Of a stretch of DNA of 64,000 nt, positions 33,534-42,170 are shown piece after piece. The DNA comes from an uncultured Eubacteriales bacterium. Its GTDB lineage: Bacteria > Bacillota > Clostridia > Oscillospirales > Oscillospiraceae. Positions within the stretch are counted from its first letter, which is position 1; every line of letters begins with the position of its first letter. Both the position numbers and the translations under genes were made by a program. The notes under the pieces were generated by a model that was given only the letters and a program-made list of their open reading frames with translations, ran no database searches and had not been told where the DNA came from. The stretch lies in NCBI GenBank assembly GCA_934572535.1, contig CAKTLJ010000003.1, positions 53,248 through 117,247 of the forward strand, given 5' to 3'.

Positions 33534-34004
33534 TTATCTCTGAATGGCTACGACCTTGTACCGGATGTTGCCCGCGGGGGCCTCCACCACCACCTCGTCG
33601 CCGGCCTGCTTGCCCATCAGGGCGCGGCCGAAGGGGGATTCCTCGGAGATGCGGCCATTCATGGGGTCGGCCTCCTGGGAGCCCACGATGGCGTAGGTCT
33701 CTTCCTCGCCAAATTCCACGTCTTCCACCACCACGGTGTTGCCCACGTGGACCGCGTCCAGGTGCTCGGCCTCCTCGATGATGGTGTAGTTGGACAGGAT
33801 CTCCTCCAACTCGGCAATGCGGGAGTAGAGCTTGCCCTGCTCGTTTTTCGCCTCGTCGTATTCGCTGTTCTCAGACAGGTCGCCGAAAGAGCGGGCTTCC
33901 TTGATGAGCTCGGCCACTTCCTTCTCGCGAACGGTCTTCAGGTAATTCAGTTCCTGCTTCAGCTCTTCCAGGCGCTCTGCGCTGAGTCTATATTCCTTTG
34001 CCAT
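33534..34004 (-). CDS. greA: transcription elongation factor GreA
   Basis: 156 residues. The N-terminal coiled coil (LEELKQELNYLKTVREKEVAELIKEAR in parts) holds the acidic DLSENSEYDEAK tip which enters the RNA polymerase secondary channel; the C-terminal FKBP-like part ends ISEESPFGRALMGKQAGDEV. Rescues backtracked polymerase. First gene of a greA-lysS unit. Confidence 0.97.
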   Translation of the reverse strand: MAKEYRLSAERLEELKQELNYLKTVREKEVAELIKEARSFGDLSENSEYDEAKNEQGKLYSRIAELEEILSNYTIIEEAEHLDAVHVGNTVVVEDVEFGEEETYAIVGSQEADPMNGRISEESPFGRALMGKQAGDEVVVEAPAGNIRYKVVAIQR

Positions 34005-34118
34005 GGATCATATACCTCGATCTTTCTGATGATTCGATAGTGCATGGTATCACGCCGTCCCTTTCTAAATGGACATAATGATACATTATAATATAAAAAG
34101 CAGTTTATATGTTTAAGT

Positions 34119-34147
34119 ATTATAGGTAGTTTGTTCCGGTCTGTCAA
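34119..34147 (-). promoter_or_regulatory. promoter of greA-lysS
   Basis: TTGACA at 34147-34142 and TATAAT at 34124-34119, both perfect, with 17-bp spacing. Confidence 0.9.
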
Positions 34148-34198
34148 GGGGATACCGTCAGTTCGGGTCGAGAGTCTGTCCCAAGACTGTCCCACGGG

Positions 34199-35389
34199 TC
34201 ATTCTCCCAGGTCCAAGGCCCGAATGGCCGCCTGGAGCTGGAGATCCTCCTCATAGGGCAGCGCACCCACCAGGAGCTTGGCCTTGGCCTGCTCGGTGAG
34301 CTCCACCGCCGGGTCAGGCTGCAACCCGACCCCGATGAGGGATTCTCCGCCGCCGGTGTAGTAGCGGGCGGTGGACAGGCCGATGGCGCTGCCGTCATAG
34401 AGGCGATAGAGCATTTGGGAGTAGCCCTTGCCGCAGGTGTGGGTCCCCGCCACCACAGCCCCGGCGGACTCCCGGAGCTGGGCCGCCAGAAATTCTGCCG
34501 CGCTGTAGCTCTCCCCATTCACCAGCACCGCCAGCGGCAGGTCCACGCAGGCCGCGTCGGAGGTATAGACCTTCTCCTTGCCGTCATAGCTGCGGCTGAT
34601 GAAGATATCTCCCTCCGGCAGCAACAGGTCCAGGATCTCCGTGAGCTCCGTCACGTAGCCGCCGGGATTGTTGCGCACATCCAGCACCAGGGCCTTGGCC
34701 CCCTGGTCGGTGAGTTCCTCCACACCCTGACGGACCAGGTCCGCGGTGCCGGCGTAGAAATTCTGGATGGTGATGAGGCCCACCTTGTCCGCCACCAGCT
34801 TCCAGGTGGCGGTGACGCCCTGGACCATTCGGCGCTTCACTTCCACGGTGCGGCACTGGCCGTCGAGCCCCTCTACCTCCAGGCTGACCGTGGTGCCTTC
34901 GGCTCCCTTGATGGCGGTGACGCAGTCCTCCCGGGTCTCCTCGGTGACTGCCGTCCCGTCCACGGCCCGGATGATCTCTCCGGCCACCAGGCCGGCCTCC
35001 TGCGCGGGTCCGTCCTGTGTGACCGCCAGGATACGCAGCCCGTCGGGGTCATCCCGGCTCACGGTGATCCCGACGCCCACGTAGGAGTTACTTCGGGTGT
35101 CCCTCACCTGCTGGTACTCCTGGGGCGTCAGGTAGTAGGACCACCGATCGCCCAGGGAGTCCACCATGGCTTCCAGTGTGGCCTCCCGGTGGGCAGTCTC
35201 GTCATAGTCTCCCACGAACCGCCCCGTGATCAGCCGATTGGCCTGCAACAGGGTGAGTCCGTCGCTCCCCAGCGCCGCCCAAACCCCGCCCAGGGCCGCA
35301 GCCCCGCCGAGGAGCAGGCAGAGGACGCAGGCCACGACGGCCTTCGTCCGGGAGATCATCTTTTTCGGGTTTTTCTTTTCTACATCCAT
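34199..35389 (-). CDS. C-terminal processing peptidase, S41 family
   Basis: 396 residues. One N-terminal membrane helix (about 15-40), a PDZ domain (about 95-170; VGVGITVSRDD), and an S41 protease domain with the DVRNNPGGYV segment, nucleophile in GESYSAAEF and lysine in HTCGKGYSQ. ATG at 35389 with AGGAGGGG eight bases upstream. CtpA/CtpB-like proteases of Firmicutes cut surface or sporulation proteins; which of these applies here is unknown. It lies downstream of ftsEX with a terminator between. Confidence 0.9.
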   Translation of the reverse strand: MDVEKKNPKKMISRTKAVVACVLCLLLGGAAALGGVWAALGSDGLTLLQANRLITGRFVGDYDETAHREATLEAMVDSLGDRWSYYLTPQEYQQVRDTRSNSYVGVGITVSRDDPDGLRILAVTQDGPAQEAGLVAGEIIRAVDGTAVTEETREDCVTAIKGAEGTTVSLEVEGLDGQCRTVEVKRRMVQGVTATWKLVADKVGLITIQNFYAGTADLVRQGVEELTDQGAKALVLDVRNNPGGYVTELTEILDLLLPEGDIFISRSYDGKEKVYTSDAACVDLPLAVLVNGESYSAAEFLAAQLRESAGAVVAGTHTCGKGYSQMLYRLYDGSAIGLSTARYYTGGGESLIGVGLQPDPAVELTEQAKAKLLVGALPYEEDLQLQAAIRALDLGE

Positions 35390-35473
35390 CCAGGGTCCCC
35401 TCCTTCTGGGACTGCGCGGCCGCGCAAGGGGGCGCAAGCTCCAGGGCATTTCATCCCGGCCTGCCGCACCCAC

Positions 35474-35505
35474 AAAAAAAGCGGCCGAGCTGCCGGCCGC
35501 TTTTT
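35474..35505. terminator. bidirectional intrinsic terminator
   Basis: AAAAAGCGGCCG pairs with CGGCCGCTTTTT. T-runs on both strands; ends the ftsEX-microprotein transcript. Confidence 0.88.
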
Positions 35506-35532
35506 GGGTTTCTCTTTGTTCGATCTCCTCGG

Positions 35533-35652
35533 TCAGTATACCAACAGACCGGCCACCAGGGAGAGCACCAGAGACAGGCACAGCACCACGGCGATCACAG
35601 CCGCGAACCGCTTCTGAAAGCGCTGCCCGTCCCAACTTTTCTTCTTGCTCAT
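35533..35652 (-). CDS. 39-residue membrane microprotein downstream of ftsX
   Basis: Short frame starting MSKKKSWDGQRFQKRF, followed by one strong hydrophobic helix (about residues 17-38) and ending LLVY. ATG at 35652 has GAGGAGG seven bases before it, as good as any RBS in the window, and the frame lies in the 3' trailer of ftsX with 12 bases between. A positively charged head and a single helix suggest a type II membrane peptide. I know no family for it. Because of position it might assist FtsEX or the downstream protease. Confidence 0.7.
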   Translation of the reverse strand: MSKKKSWDGQRFQKRFAAVIAVVLCLSLVLSLVAGLLVY

Positions 35653-35664
35653 GGCTTCCTCCTC

Positions 35665-36549
35665 TTACACCTTTAGGAATTTACGGATGGCCAGGGCCGA
35701 ACCGCCGCCGCCAATGACAAAGCCCACCAGCAGGAAGACCGTCAGAAGCATGGCGTTGAGGTTCTGGAAGGGGATCATGGTGATCACATCCAGAATGCCG
35801 CTCTCGGTCATGGCCTTGCCAATGAGGCCGTACACGCCCCACTGGGCCACATAGGCGACCAGGCCGCCGCAGATGCCCAGGACGAGACCCTCCACCAGGA
35901 AGGGCCAGCGGATAAACCAGTTGGAGGCGCCGCACATCTTCATGATGGCGATCTCCTCCCTCCGGGTGAAGGTCGCCAGCTTGATGGTGTTGGCGATGAT
36001 GAACACGGAGATCAGCACCAACATGGCCACCAGGATGACGGCAATGGCGGAAGCCACGTTGCGTAGCATGACGAAGCCCTCGGCGATCTCCATGGCCGCC
36101 CGGACCTCCGCAATGCCGTCCACGCCCCGCACCTCTGCCACCGTGTCGGACATCTTCTGGATGTCATCCACATGGACGCTGTAGCGATCCCGCAGGGTCT
36201 CGGAGGGGATGTCGCTAAAGAGCTCCGAATAGCCCTGCTCGGCCTTGAACTCCTCTAGCGCCTCTTCCTTGCTGATGTAAGTGGCAGAGGAGACGTTGGG
36301 GATCTTCGCCAGCTTGGCCTGGAGGCTCTTGGCCTGCTCGCTGTCCAGCGAGTCATCCACATAGGCCAGAAATTCGTTCTCATCCTCCAGCTGGCCGAGC
36401 ATCCCGTTGATGTTCACAGCCACCAGGGAGAAGGAGCCCATAATGAGAAGGCAGGCCACGATCATGCACACGGACGCAAAGGACATGAGCCCGTGGGTGA
36501 AGATACTGCGGACGCCTTCCTTCACGTGATACCAAAGATTAACGAACAT
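35665..36549 (-). CDS. ftsX: cell division protein FtsX
   Basis: 294 residues. Four-helix ABC-type membrane subunit with a large extracytoplasmic loop after the first helix (about 45-170) and the FtsX block FTRREEIAIMKMCGASNWFIRWPF after helix 2. Controls peptidoglycan hydrolases together with FtsE. ATG at 36549 overlaps the end of ftsE by 11 bases. Confidence 0.95.
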   Translation of the reverse strand: MFVNLWYHVKEGVRSIFTHGLMSFASVCMIVACLLIMGSFSLVAVNINGMLGQLEDENEFLAYVDDSLDSEQAKSLQAKLAKIPNVSSATYISKEEALEEFKAEQGYSELFSDIPSETLRDRYSVHVDDIQKMSDTVAEVRGVDGIAEVRAAMEIAEGFVMLRNVASAIAVILVAMLVLISVFIIANTIKLATFTRREEIAIMKMCGASNWFIRWPFLVEGLVLGICGGLVAYVAQWGVYGLIGKAMTESGILDVITMIPFQNLNAMLLTVFLLVGFVIGGGGSALAIRKFLKV

Positions 36550-37225
36550 TGCCGTAATACCCCCCCGATCCGTCACTGATGATCCTGCCGCTCTCGATGG
36601 CGACGACGCGCTTGCCGAAGCGGTTGACCAGCTCCCGCTCGTGGGTGACCACCAGGATGGTGGTGCCCATGTTGTTGATCTTCTCCAGCAGAGACATGAT
36701 CTCCAGGGAACGGGCCGGGTCCAGGTTGCCCGTGGGCTCGTCGGCGATGATGACGCTGGGGTTGTTGGCCAGCGCCCGGGCGATGGCGACTCGCTGCTGC
36801 TCGCCGCCGGAGAGCTGGGTGGGATACTGCTTGCCCTTGTCGCTCAGGCCCACCAGGCCCAGGATATAGGGGATGCGGCGCTGGATCTCCCGGGTGGTGG
36901 CGCCCACCGCGCGCATGGCCACCTCCAGGTTCTCGTTGACGGTCTTCTTATCAATGAGGCGGAAGTCCTGGAAAACCACGCCCAGAGTACGGCGCAGGAG
37001 GGGGATCTGCTTCTCCGTGATGTCGTTCATGTTGAAGCCGTTGACCATCAGACGGCCGTCCGTGGCCTGGATCTCTCCGGTGATAAGCTTGATGATGGTG
37101 GATTTCCCGGAGCCGGAAGGGCCAACCAGAAAGACGAAGTCGCCGTCGTCGATCTGTAGGCTGACCCCCTTCAGGGCCTTGGTCCCGTTCTCATACTCTT
37201 TGTAGATATCTTTCAGACGAATCAA
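36539..37225 (-). CDS. ftsE: cell division ATP-binding protein FtsE
   Basis: 228 residues. ABC ATPase with Walker A GPSGSGKST, signature LSGGEQQR and Walker B VIIADEPTGNLD. It starts MIRLKDIYKEYENGTKALKGVSL as in other FtsE proteins. AAGAGGAGTG ahead of the ATG. Pairs with FtsX at the membrane. Confidence 0.96.
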   Translation of the reverse strand: MIRLKDIYKEYENGTKALKGVSLQIDDGDFVFLVGPSGSGKSTIIKLITGEIQATDGRLMVNGFNMNDITEKQIPLLRRTLGVVFQDFRLIDKKTVNENLEVAMRAVGATTREIQRRIPYILGLVGLSDKGKQYPTQLSGGEQQRVAIARALANNPSVIIADEPTGNLDPARSLEIMSLLEKINNMGTTILVVTHERELVNRFGKRVVAIESGRIISDGSGGYYGNVR

Positions 37226-37270
37226 TGTAACACTCCTCTTTCAATACCGGAGGACCTGCTTTGGGGGTTC

Positions 37271-38362
37271 TCAGGACTCGATGCCCCGGGACACCAGATA
37301 CTTCTTGACCATCAAAGCGACCTTGAAGGTGATGGCGTCGTCGAACTCCCGCAGGTCCAGCCCGGTCAGTTTCTTGATCTTCTCCAGGCGGTACACCAGG
37401 GTGTTCCGGTGGACGAAGAGCTTACGCGCAGTTTCGGAGACGTTCAGGTTATTCTCAAAGAACTTGTTGATGGTGAACAGGGTCTCCTGGTCCAGGGCGT
37501 CAATGGGGTTCTTCTTGAAGACTTCCTGGAGGAACATCCCGCACATGACGGTGGGCAGCTGATAGATCAGGCGGCCGATGCCCAGATTTTCATAGTTGAT
37601 GATGGTCTTTTCATTTTCAAAGACCTTGCCCACGTCGATGGCCACACCGGCCTCCTTGTAGGCTCTGGCCAGGTCGCGGATATGGCCCACCACGGTGCCG
37701 ATGCCGATGGTGACCTTGATCTTCAGCGTCTGGGTCAGGGTGTCCTCGATGCTCTTGGCGATCTTGTAGATCTCCTTGCTGTCCCCGCCCTCGCTGAGCA
37801 TCTTGATCACAGCGATGTCGGTCTCGTTGATGGAGATCACAAAGTCCTCCTGGCTGTCGGAGAACATGTTCTGGACCACGTCCACAGCGGCGATCTCGGC
37901 GGAGCCCACCTGGCGGACCAGGAAGACGGCCCGCTGGACCTCGGAGGCAAAGTGAAGCTCCTTGGCGCGGACATAGATGTCGCCCAGAAGGATGTTGTCG
38001 GAAATGATGCTCTTGACAAAGGCCGTCTTGTCATGCTTCTCCTCGTAATAGGTCTTGGCGCTGTTGAGCGCCACGGTGACCATGGAGCAGATGAGCTTGG
38101 CCTGCTCGTCGCTGCCCTGGACGAAGGCCGCGTAGTCAAAGTGGGAGCCGCGGCTGGACAGGGGCTTAAAGGTCTTATCCCCATAGATGATGACAGCCGA
38201 CTCATTCACATTCAGGGCGGAAGCGGCGCCTTCCCACTTTTCTCCGATCCAGGTCAGCTGATTGCAGGACACCACGGTCCCCTGGTCGTCCACGACGCCG
38301 ATGACTCGGTCCGTGCACTCCTTCATTTGGAGCACAATGCTTTGAAATACTCTGCTGGACAT
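37271..38362 (-). CDS. CdaR/PucR-type transcriptional regulator
   Basis: 363 residues. N-terminal part resembles a sensor domain (about 15-130), the middle a GGDEF-like CdaR segment (about 140-270; KVTIGIGTVVGHIRDLARAYKEA) and the C-terminus a PucR-type helix-turn-helix (LFTINKFFENNLNVSETARKLFVHRNTLVYRLEKIKKLTGLDL in parts). Such proteins regulate sugar-diacid or purine use in other bacteria, but here the partner genes are ftsE and ftsX on the same strand 45 bases downstream, which is unusual. ATG at 38362. Confidence 0.88.
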   Translation of the reverse strand: MSSRVFQSIVLQMKECTDRVIGVVDDQGTVVSCNQLTWIGEKWEGAASALNVNESAVIIYGDKTFKPLSSRGSHFDYAAFVQGSDEQAKLICSMVTVALNSAKTYYEEKHDKTAFVKSIISDNILLGDIYVRAKELHFASEVQRAVFLVRQVGSAEIAAVDVVQNMFSDSQEDFVISINETDIAVIKMLSEGGDSKEIYKIAKSIEDTLTQTLKIKVTIGIGTVVGHIRDLARAYKEAGVAIDVGKVFENEKTIINYENLGIGRLIYQLPTVMCGMFLQEVFKKNPIDALDQETLFTINKFFENNLNVSETARKLFVHRNTLVYRLEKIKKLTGLDLREFDDAITFKVALMVKKYLVSRGIES

Positions 38363-38441
38363 GTCTTCTCCTCCTCTATCTTTCTCTCAAACCCAGAAAC
38401 CCTGAGCAATCAAATGGAAACTGCATTTTTTGGTAGGCTAT

Positions 38442-38470
38442 ATTATACCGTTTCCTCCGTTGGATTTCAA
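38442..38470 (-). promoter_or_regulatory. promoter of the CdaR-type/ftsEX unit
   Basis: TTGAAA at 38470-38465 and perfect TATAAT at 38447-38442, spacing 17. Confidence 0.85.
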
Positions 38471-38515
38471 TAGGGTTTTCGTGAATTTTTGTGGAAAACG
38501 CCGAAAACATTTCCT

Positions 38516-39217
38516 TTAGCGTCCCAAAAACACCTTTTCCTCCGGCGTAAGCATCCGCCAGCACCCCGCAGGAAGGGCCCGATCCAGCGCCAGCGGACCC
38601 ATGGACAGGCGCTTTAAATACACCACGGGCTTCCCCCGGGAAGCCAACATCCGCTTGACCTGGTGGTATTTTCCCTCCCGCAGCGTGACCAAGCCCCGAT
38701 CCCGCTGGGGCAGCAGTTCCAACTCCGCCGGGAGGCACTTTGTTCCGTCTTGCAGGGTCAGGCCTGCCTGGAATGCCTGGACGTCCTCCGGCTCCAGCGC
38801 GCCGTCCACCTCCACGTAGTACACCTTGTCCACGTGCTTGCCCGGGGACAGCAGCTGATGGGCCAGGGGGCCGTCGTTGGTCAGCAGCAGAAGCCCCTCG
38901 GTGTCCTTGTCCAGCCGCCCCACGGGAAACAGGCCGATCCGCCGCAGCTCCTTGGGCAGCAGGTGCAGCACGGTCTCCTCCCTGGGGTCCTCCGTGGAGG
39001 AAATGACCCCTGCGGGCTTGTGGAGCATGAGGTAAACATATTTGTCCGTGAAAATGGGGTGTCCGTCCACCGTGACCAAGGCACCCGCGGGAAGCTTGTC
39101 CTCCGGTCCGCCGGGAAGCTTCCCCTCCACCTTGACCCGGCCGCTCTTGATGAGGGCCTTGGCCTCCTTGCGGGACCACTTTCCCGTGGCGGCCAGGATC
39201 TTGTCCAATCGTTCCAT
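38516..39217 (-). CDS. pseudouridine synthase, RsuA/RluB family
   Basis: 233 residues. S4 RNA-binding domain at the N-terminus (MERLDKILAATGKWSRKEAKALIKSG), then the catalytic domain with aspartate in VGRLDKDTEGLLLLTNDG and the KYHQVKRMLASRG motif. Modifies uridine in rRNA; the site cannot be chosen between 16S and 23S. ATG at 39217 with GGAGGAGAAGAGG upstream. Transcribed toward the CdaR-type promoter region, not into it. Confidence 0.93.
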   Translation of the reverse strand: MERLDKILAATGKWSRKEAKALIKSGRVKVEGKLPGGPEDKLPAGALVTVDGHPIFTDKYVYLMLHKPAGVISSTEDPREETVLHLLPKELRRIGLFPVGRLDKDTEGLLLLTNDGPLAHQLLSPGKHVDKVYYVEVDGALEPEDVQAFQAGLTLQDGTKCLPAELELLPQRDRGLVTLREGKYHQVKRMLASRGKPVVYLKRLSMGPLALDRALPAGCWRMLTPEEKVFLGR

Positions 39218-39372
39218 CCTCTTCTCCTCCGTTCCTTCTGCCCTTGCGGCGCGTTGCGTCTATCTTATCATATCATAAATTCTCCCGGGAGGACATACTC
39301 TAAGGAGAAGAATTCCGCCGCTGCCCCTCCCCGGAGGCTCGACGGCGATGCGCACGAGAGGAGCTGCATTCC

Positions 39373-39873
39373 ATGTTCATCATCACCAAAACGGTCCACC
39401 GGGGCAGGCTGGCTGCCAGCGCCCTTCTGTTGGCTCTGACCCTGCTCGTGGTGGGCGCCGGTACCTTCCTGGCGCAGGACATTCAGGCCGTCGTGGCCCC
39501 CGCCCAGACCCTGCCGGACCCCACCGGCATCCGCTCCAACGAAGACCGGATTGCCTACCTCCAGGCCCTGGGATGGATCGTAGGCGAGGAGCCTGCCGCA
39601 GTGGAGGACGTCCTGATCCCGGAGGTCTTCGACGCCTCCTATGACGATTACCTGACCCTCCAGGCCGAGCTGGGCTTTGACCTGCGCCATTACACGGGGA
39701 AGACCGTGAAGCGCTACACATACCAGGTGAAAAACTATCCCGGCCTCCGGGAAAACATCTGGGCCACCCTGCTGGTCCACAAGAAAGCCGTCATCGGCGG
39801 CGAGATCTACTGCAACCAGGGAGACGGTTTCACCCAGAGCCTGCTCTACCCGGTAAAGATCGACCCCTCCTAA
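39373..39873 (+). CDS. secreted or membrane-anchored protein, DUF4830-like
   Basis: 166 residues. One N-terminal hydrophobic helix (about 13-34) then an extracytoplasmic domain with NEDRIAYLQALGWIVGEEP and the VLIPEVFDASYDDYLTLQAELGFDL block, which I associate with DUF4830 from Clostridia. ATG at 39373 with AGAGGAG before it. Single gene between oppositely read neighbours. Function unknown. Confidence 0.75.
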   Translation: MFIITKTVHRGRLAASALLLALTLLVVGAGTFLAQDIQAVVAPAQTLPDPTGIRSNEDRIAYLQALGWIVGEEPAAVEDVLIPEVFDASYDDYLTLQAELGFDLRHYTGKTVKRYTYQVKNYPGLRENIWATLLVHKKAVIGGEIYCNQGDGFTQSLLYPVKIDPS

Positions 39874-39881
39874 CGAAGAAC

Positions 39882-39909
39882 GGGCCGCTGCGCCATGACG
39901 CAGCGGCCC
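39882..39909. terminator. hairpin between DUF4830 gene and mscS
   Basis: GGGCCGCTGCG pairs with CGCAGCGGCCC around 6 nt, between two convergent genes. T-runs are weak on both sides. Confidence 0.65.
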
Positions 39910-39913
39910 CGCT

Positions 39914-40756
39914 TCACTTTTTGATGGAGACTTCCATCTGGGGATAGGGGATGGAGATCCCCTCCCGGTCGAAGGTCTCCGCGATCTGCTCCAGCAGGTC
40001 GTGGTAGACGTCCCAGTAGTCGGCGTTCTCGCACCAGGCGCGGACCGCGTACTCCAGAGCGCTGTCCCCATGCTTGTTCAGCCGTGCGAAGGGCGGCGGG
40101 TCCATGAGGACCTTCTCGTGGGAATACAGGATCCCCTGCAAGGTCTTCTTCACCAGCTCCACCGGCGCTTCGTAGGAAGCGCAGATCACCAGGTCCACCC
40201 GGCGCAGCGGCTCCGTGGTGTAATTGGTCACCTCTGCGTCGGCTACGACGCTGTTGGGCACCACAATGCGGCGATTATCCGGCGTGGTCAGCTTGGTGTA
40301 GACCATGCCGATCTCCTGGATGGTCCCGGCGGTCGAGCCGATCACCACGTAATCGCCCACCTTGAAGGGGTGGGTGGCCAGGATGGTCAGACCCCCGGCC
40401 AGGTTGGATAGCGTGTCCTGGACGGAGAGCGAGATGGCCAACCCGGCAATGCTCACCAGGGCCAGCAGCGAGGTGGCGTTGATGCCCAGCATCTCGGCCA
40501 CGATCATGATGGTGATAAACCAGAGCACCACGTTCAGGCCGGAGCGAATGAAGCCATGGAAGCTGCGGTCCATATGGCCTCTGTCCAGCCCGCGATCCAG
40601 CACGCGCAGGACCACCCGCTTGACGATGAGACAGATCAGCAGGACGAGCAGGGCGAAGAGGATGGTCTTCAGGGCATCGCTCCAGCCGCCCTGCATCAGG
40701 TGCTTCACGCCCTGGTCCACGCTTTCGCCCAAGGTTTCGGTATCAATTTCGCTCAT
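39914..40756 (-). CDS. mscS: small-conductance mechanosensitive channel
   Basis: 280 residues. Three N-terminal helices (about 30-125), the third with the glycine/alanine-rich pore pattern LALVSIAGLAISLSVQDTLSNLAGG, then the beta domain (HPFKVGDYV, VPNS) and the C-terminal alpha-beta domain. Opens under membrane tension to release solutes. ATG at 40756 with AGGAGG upstream. With KtrAB and the two antiporters it adds to a notable ion/osmotic set in this window. Confidence 0.93.
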   Translation of the reverse strand: MSEIDTETLGESVDQGVKHLMQGGWSDALKTILFALLVLLICLIVKRVVLRVLDRGLDRGHMDRSFHGFIRSGLNVVLWFITIMIVAEMLGINATSLLALVSIAGLAISLSVQDTLSNLAGGLTILATHPFKVGDYVVIGSTAGTIQEIGMVYTKLTTPDNRRIVVPNSVVADAEVTNYTTEPLRRVDLVICASYEAPVELVKKTLQGILYSHEKVLMDPPPFARLNKHGDSALEYAVRAWCENADYWDVYHDLLEQIAETFDREGISIPYPQMEVSIKK

Positions 40757-40774
40757 ACGATCCTCCTGTTAACG

Positions 40775-40806
40775 AAAAAAGGGCAGAGCCATGGCTCTGC
40801 CCTTTT
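40775..40806 (-). terminator. intrinsic terminator of tuf
   Basis: AAAAGGGCAGAGCC pairs perfectly with GGCTCTGCCCTTTT, with T-rich tails on both strands. It lies just past the tuf stop and may also shield mscS. Confidence 0.92.
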
Positions 40807-40831
40807 GATGATCCAATGATCTGGGTGAGAA

Positions 40832-42034
40832 TTACTCCTCGATAGAGGTAACGACGCCGGAACCAACGGTACGGCCACCCTCACGGATAGCGAAACGCAG
40901 ACCAACTTCGATAGCGATGGGAGTGATCAGCTCAACGTTCATCACGACGTTGTCGCCGGGCATGCACATCTCAACGCCCTCGGGCAGGGAGATGACGCCG
41001 GTAACGTCGGTGGTACGGAAGTAGAACTGAGGACGATAGTTGTTGAAGAAGGGGGTGTGACGGCCGCCTTCGTCCTTGGACAGGACGTAAACCTGGCCGG
41101 AGAACTTGGTCAGGGGCTTGATGGAACCGGGCTTAGCCAGAACCTGGCCGCGCTCGATCTCCTTCTTGTCCACGCCACGCAGCAGGGTACCAACGTTGTC
41201 GCCGGCTTCTGCATAGTCCAGCAGCTTGCGGAACATCTCGATGCCGGTGATGACGGACTTCTTGGGCTCGTCGTTCAGGCCGACGATCTCGACAGCGTCG
41301 CCCATGTTGATCTGGCCACGCTCGACACGACCGGTAGCAACGGTGCCACGGCCGGTGATGGTGAAGACGTCCTCGACGGGCATCAGGAAGGGCAGGTCAG
41401 CCTTACGGTCGGGAGTGGGGATGTAGGAGTCAACCGCATCCATCAGCTCCTTGATGCAAGCATAGTCGGGGTGGGTGGGATCGGTGGACTCGCAGGTCAG
41501 AGCCAGCAGGGCGGAACCCTTGATGACGGGCAGGTCGTCGCCGGGGAACTCGTAGTCGGACAGCAGCTCGCGGACTTCCATCTCGACCAGCTCCAGCAGC
41601 TCCTCGTCGTCCAGCAGGTCAACCTTGTTCAGGAAGACAACGATGGCGGGCACGCCGACCTGACGAGCCAGCAGGATGTGCTCACGGGTCTGAGCCATGG
41701 GGCCGTCGGTAGCAGCGATGACCAGGATAGCGCCGTCCATCTGAGCAGCACCGGTGATCATGTTCTTGATGTAGTCGGCGTGGCCGGGGCAGTCAACGTG
41801 AGCATAGTGACGAACGTCGGTCTCGTACTCAACGTGAGCGGTGTTGATGGTGATGCCGCGCTCGCGCTCCTCGGGAGCCTTGTCGATTGCGGAGTAGTCC
41901 TGCATCTCAGCCTTGCCCTGCATTGCCAGGAACTTGGTGATAGCAGCGGTCAGGGTGGTCTTACCATGGTCAACGTGACCGATGGTACCAATGTTTACGT
42001 GGGGCTTAGTTCTTTCAAACTTCTGCTTGGCCAT
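40832..42034 (-). CDS. tuf: elongation factor Tu
   Basis: 400 residues. GTPase that brings aminoacyl-tRNA to the ribosome. G1 GHVDHGKT, G3 DCPGHADY, G4 NKVD; all three domains complete. AGGAGGATTATCAATC before the ATG. Distinct codon bias compared with the neighbours, as expected for a highly expressed gene. It has its own promoter downstream of fusA. Confidence 0.99.
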   Translation of the reverse strand: MAKQKFERTKPHVNIGTIGHVDHGKTTLTAAITKFLAMQGKAEMQDYSAIDKAPEERERGITINTAHVEYETDVRHYAHVDCPGHADYIKNMITGAAQMDGAILVIAATDGPMAQTREHILLARQVGVPAIVVFLNKVDLLDDEELLELVEMEVRELLSDYEFPGDDLPVIKGSALLALTCESTDPTHPDYACIKELMDAVDSYIPTPDRKADLPFLMPVEDVFTITGRGTVATGRVERGQINMGDAVEIVGLNDEPKKSVITGIEMFRKLLDYAEAGDNVGTLLRGVDKKEIERGQVLAKPGSIKPLTKFSGQVYVLSKDEGGRHTPFFNNYRPQFYFRTTDVTGVISLPEGVEMCMPGDNVVMNVELITPIAIEVGLRFAIREGGRTVGSGVVTSIEE

Positions 42035-42102
42035 GATTGATAATCCTCCTCAAAATACAGGTAAAAAGATGAATTTTACTGTGTGAGATTTGTTGCAATC
42101 TT

Positions 42103-42131
42103 ATTGTACAAGATAAGTTGCGAAATTACAA
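42103..42131 (-). promoter_or_regulatory. promoter of tuf
   Basis: TTGTAA at 42131-42126 and TACAAT at 42108-42103, spacing 17, in the AT-rich gap between fusA and tuf. Confidence 0.65.
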
Positions 42132-42170
42132 CGGGTAATTGCTGAAATTTCCAGCGAAAAACGATGAAAA

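Noticed and set aside
39218..39372. Possible small gene or RNA between the pseudouridine synthase and the DUF4830 gene
   Set aside because: Nothing beyond an AT-rich stretch that may hold promoters; no frame or fold.
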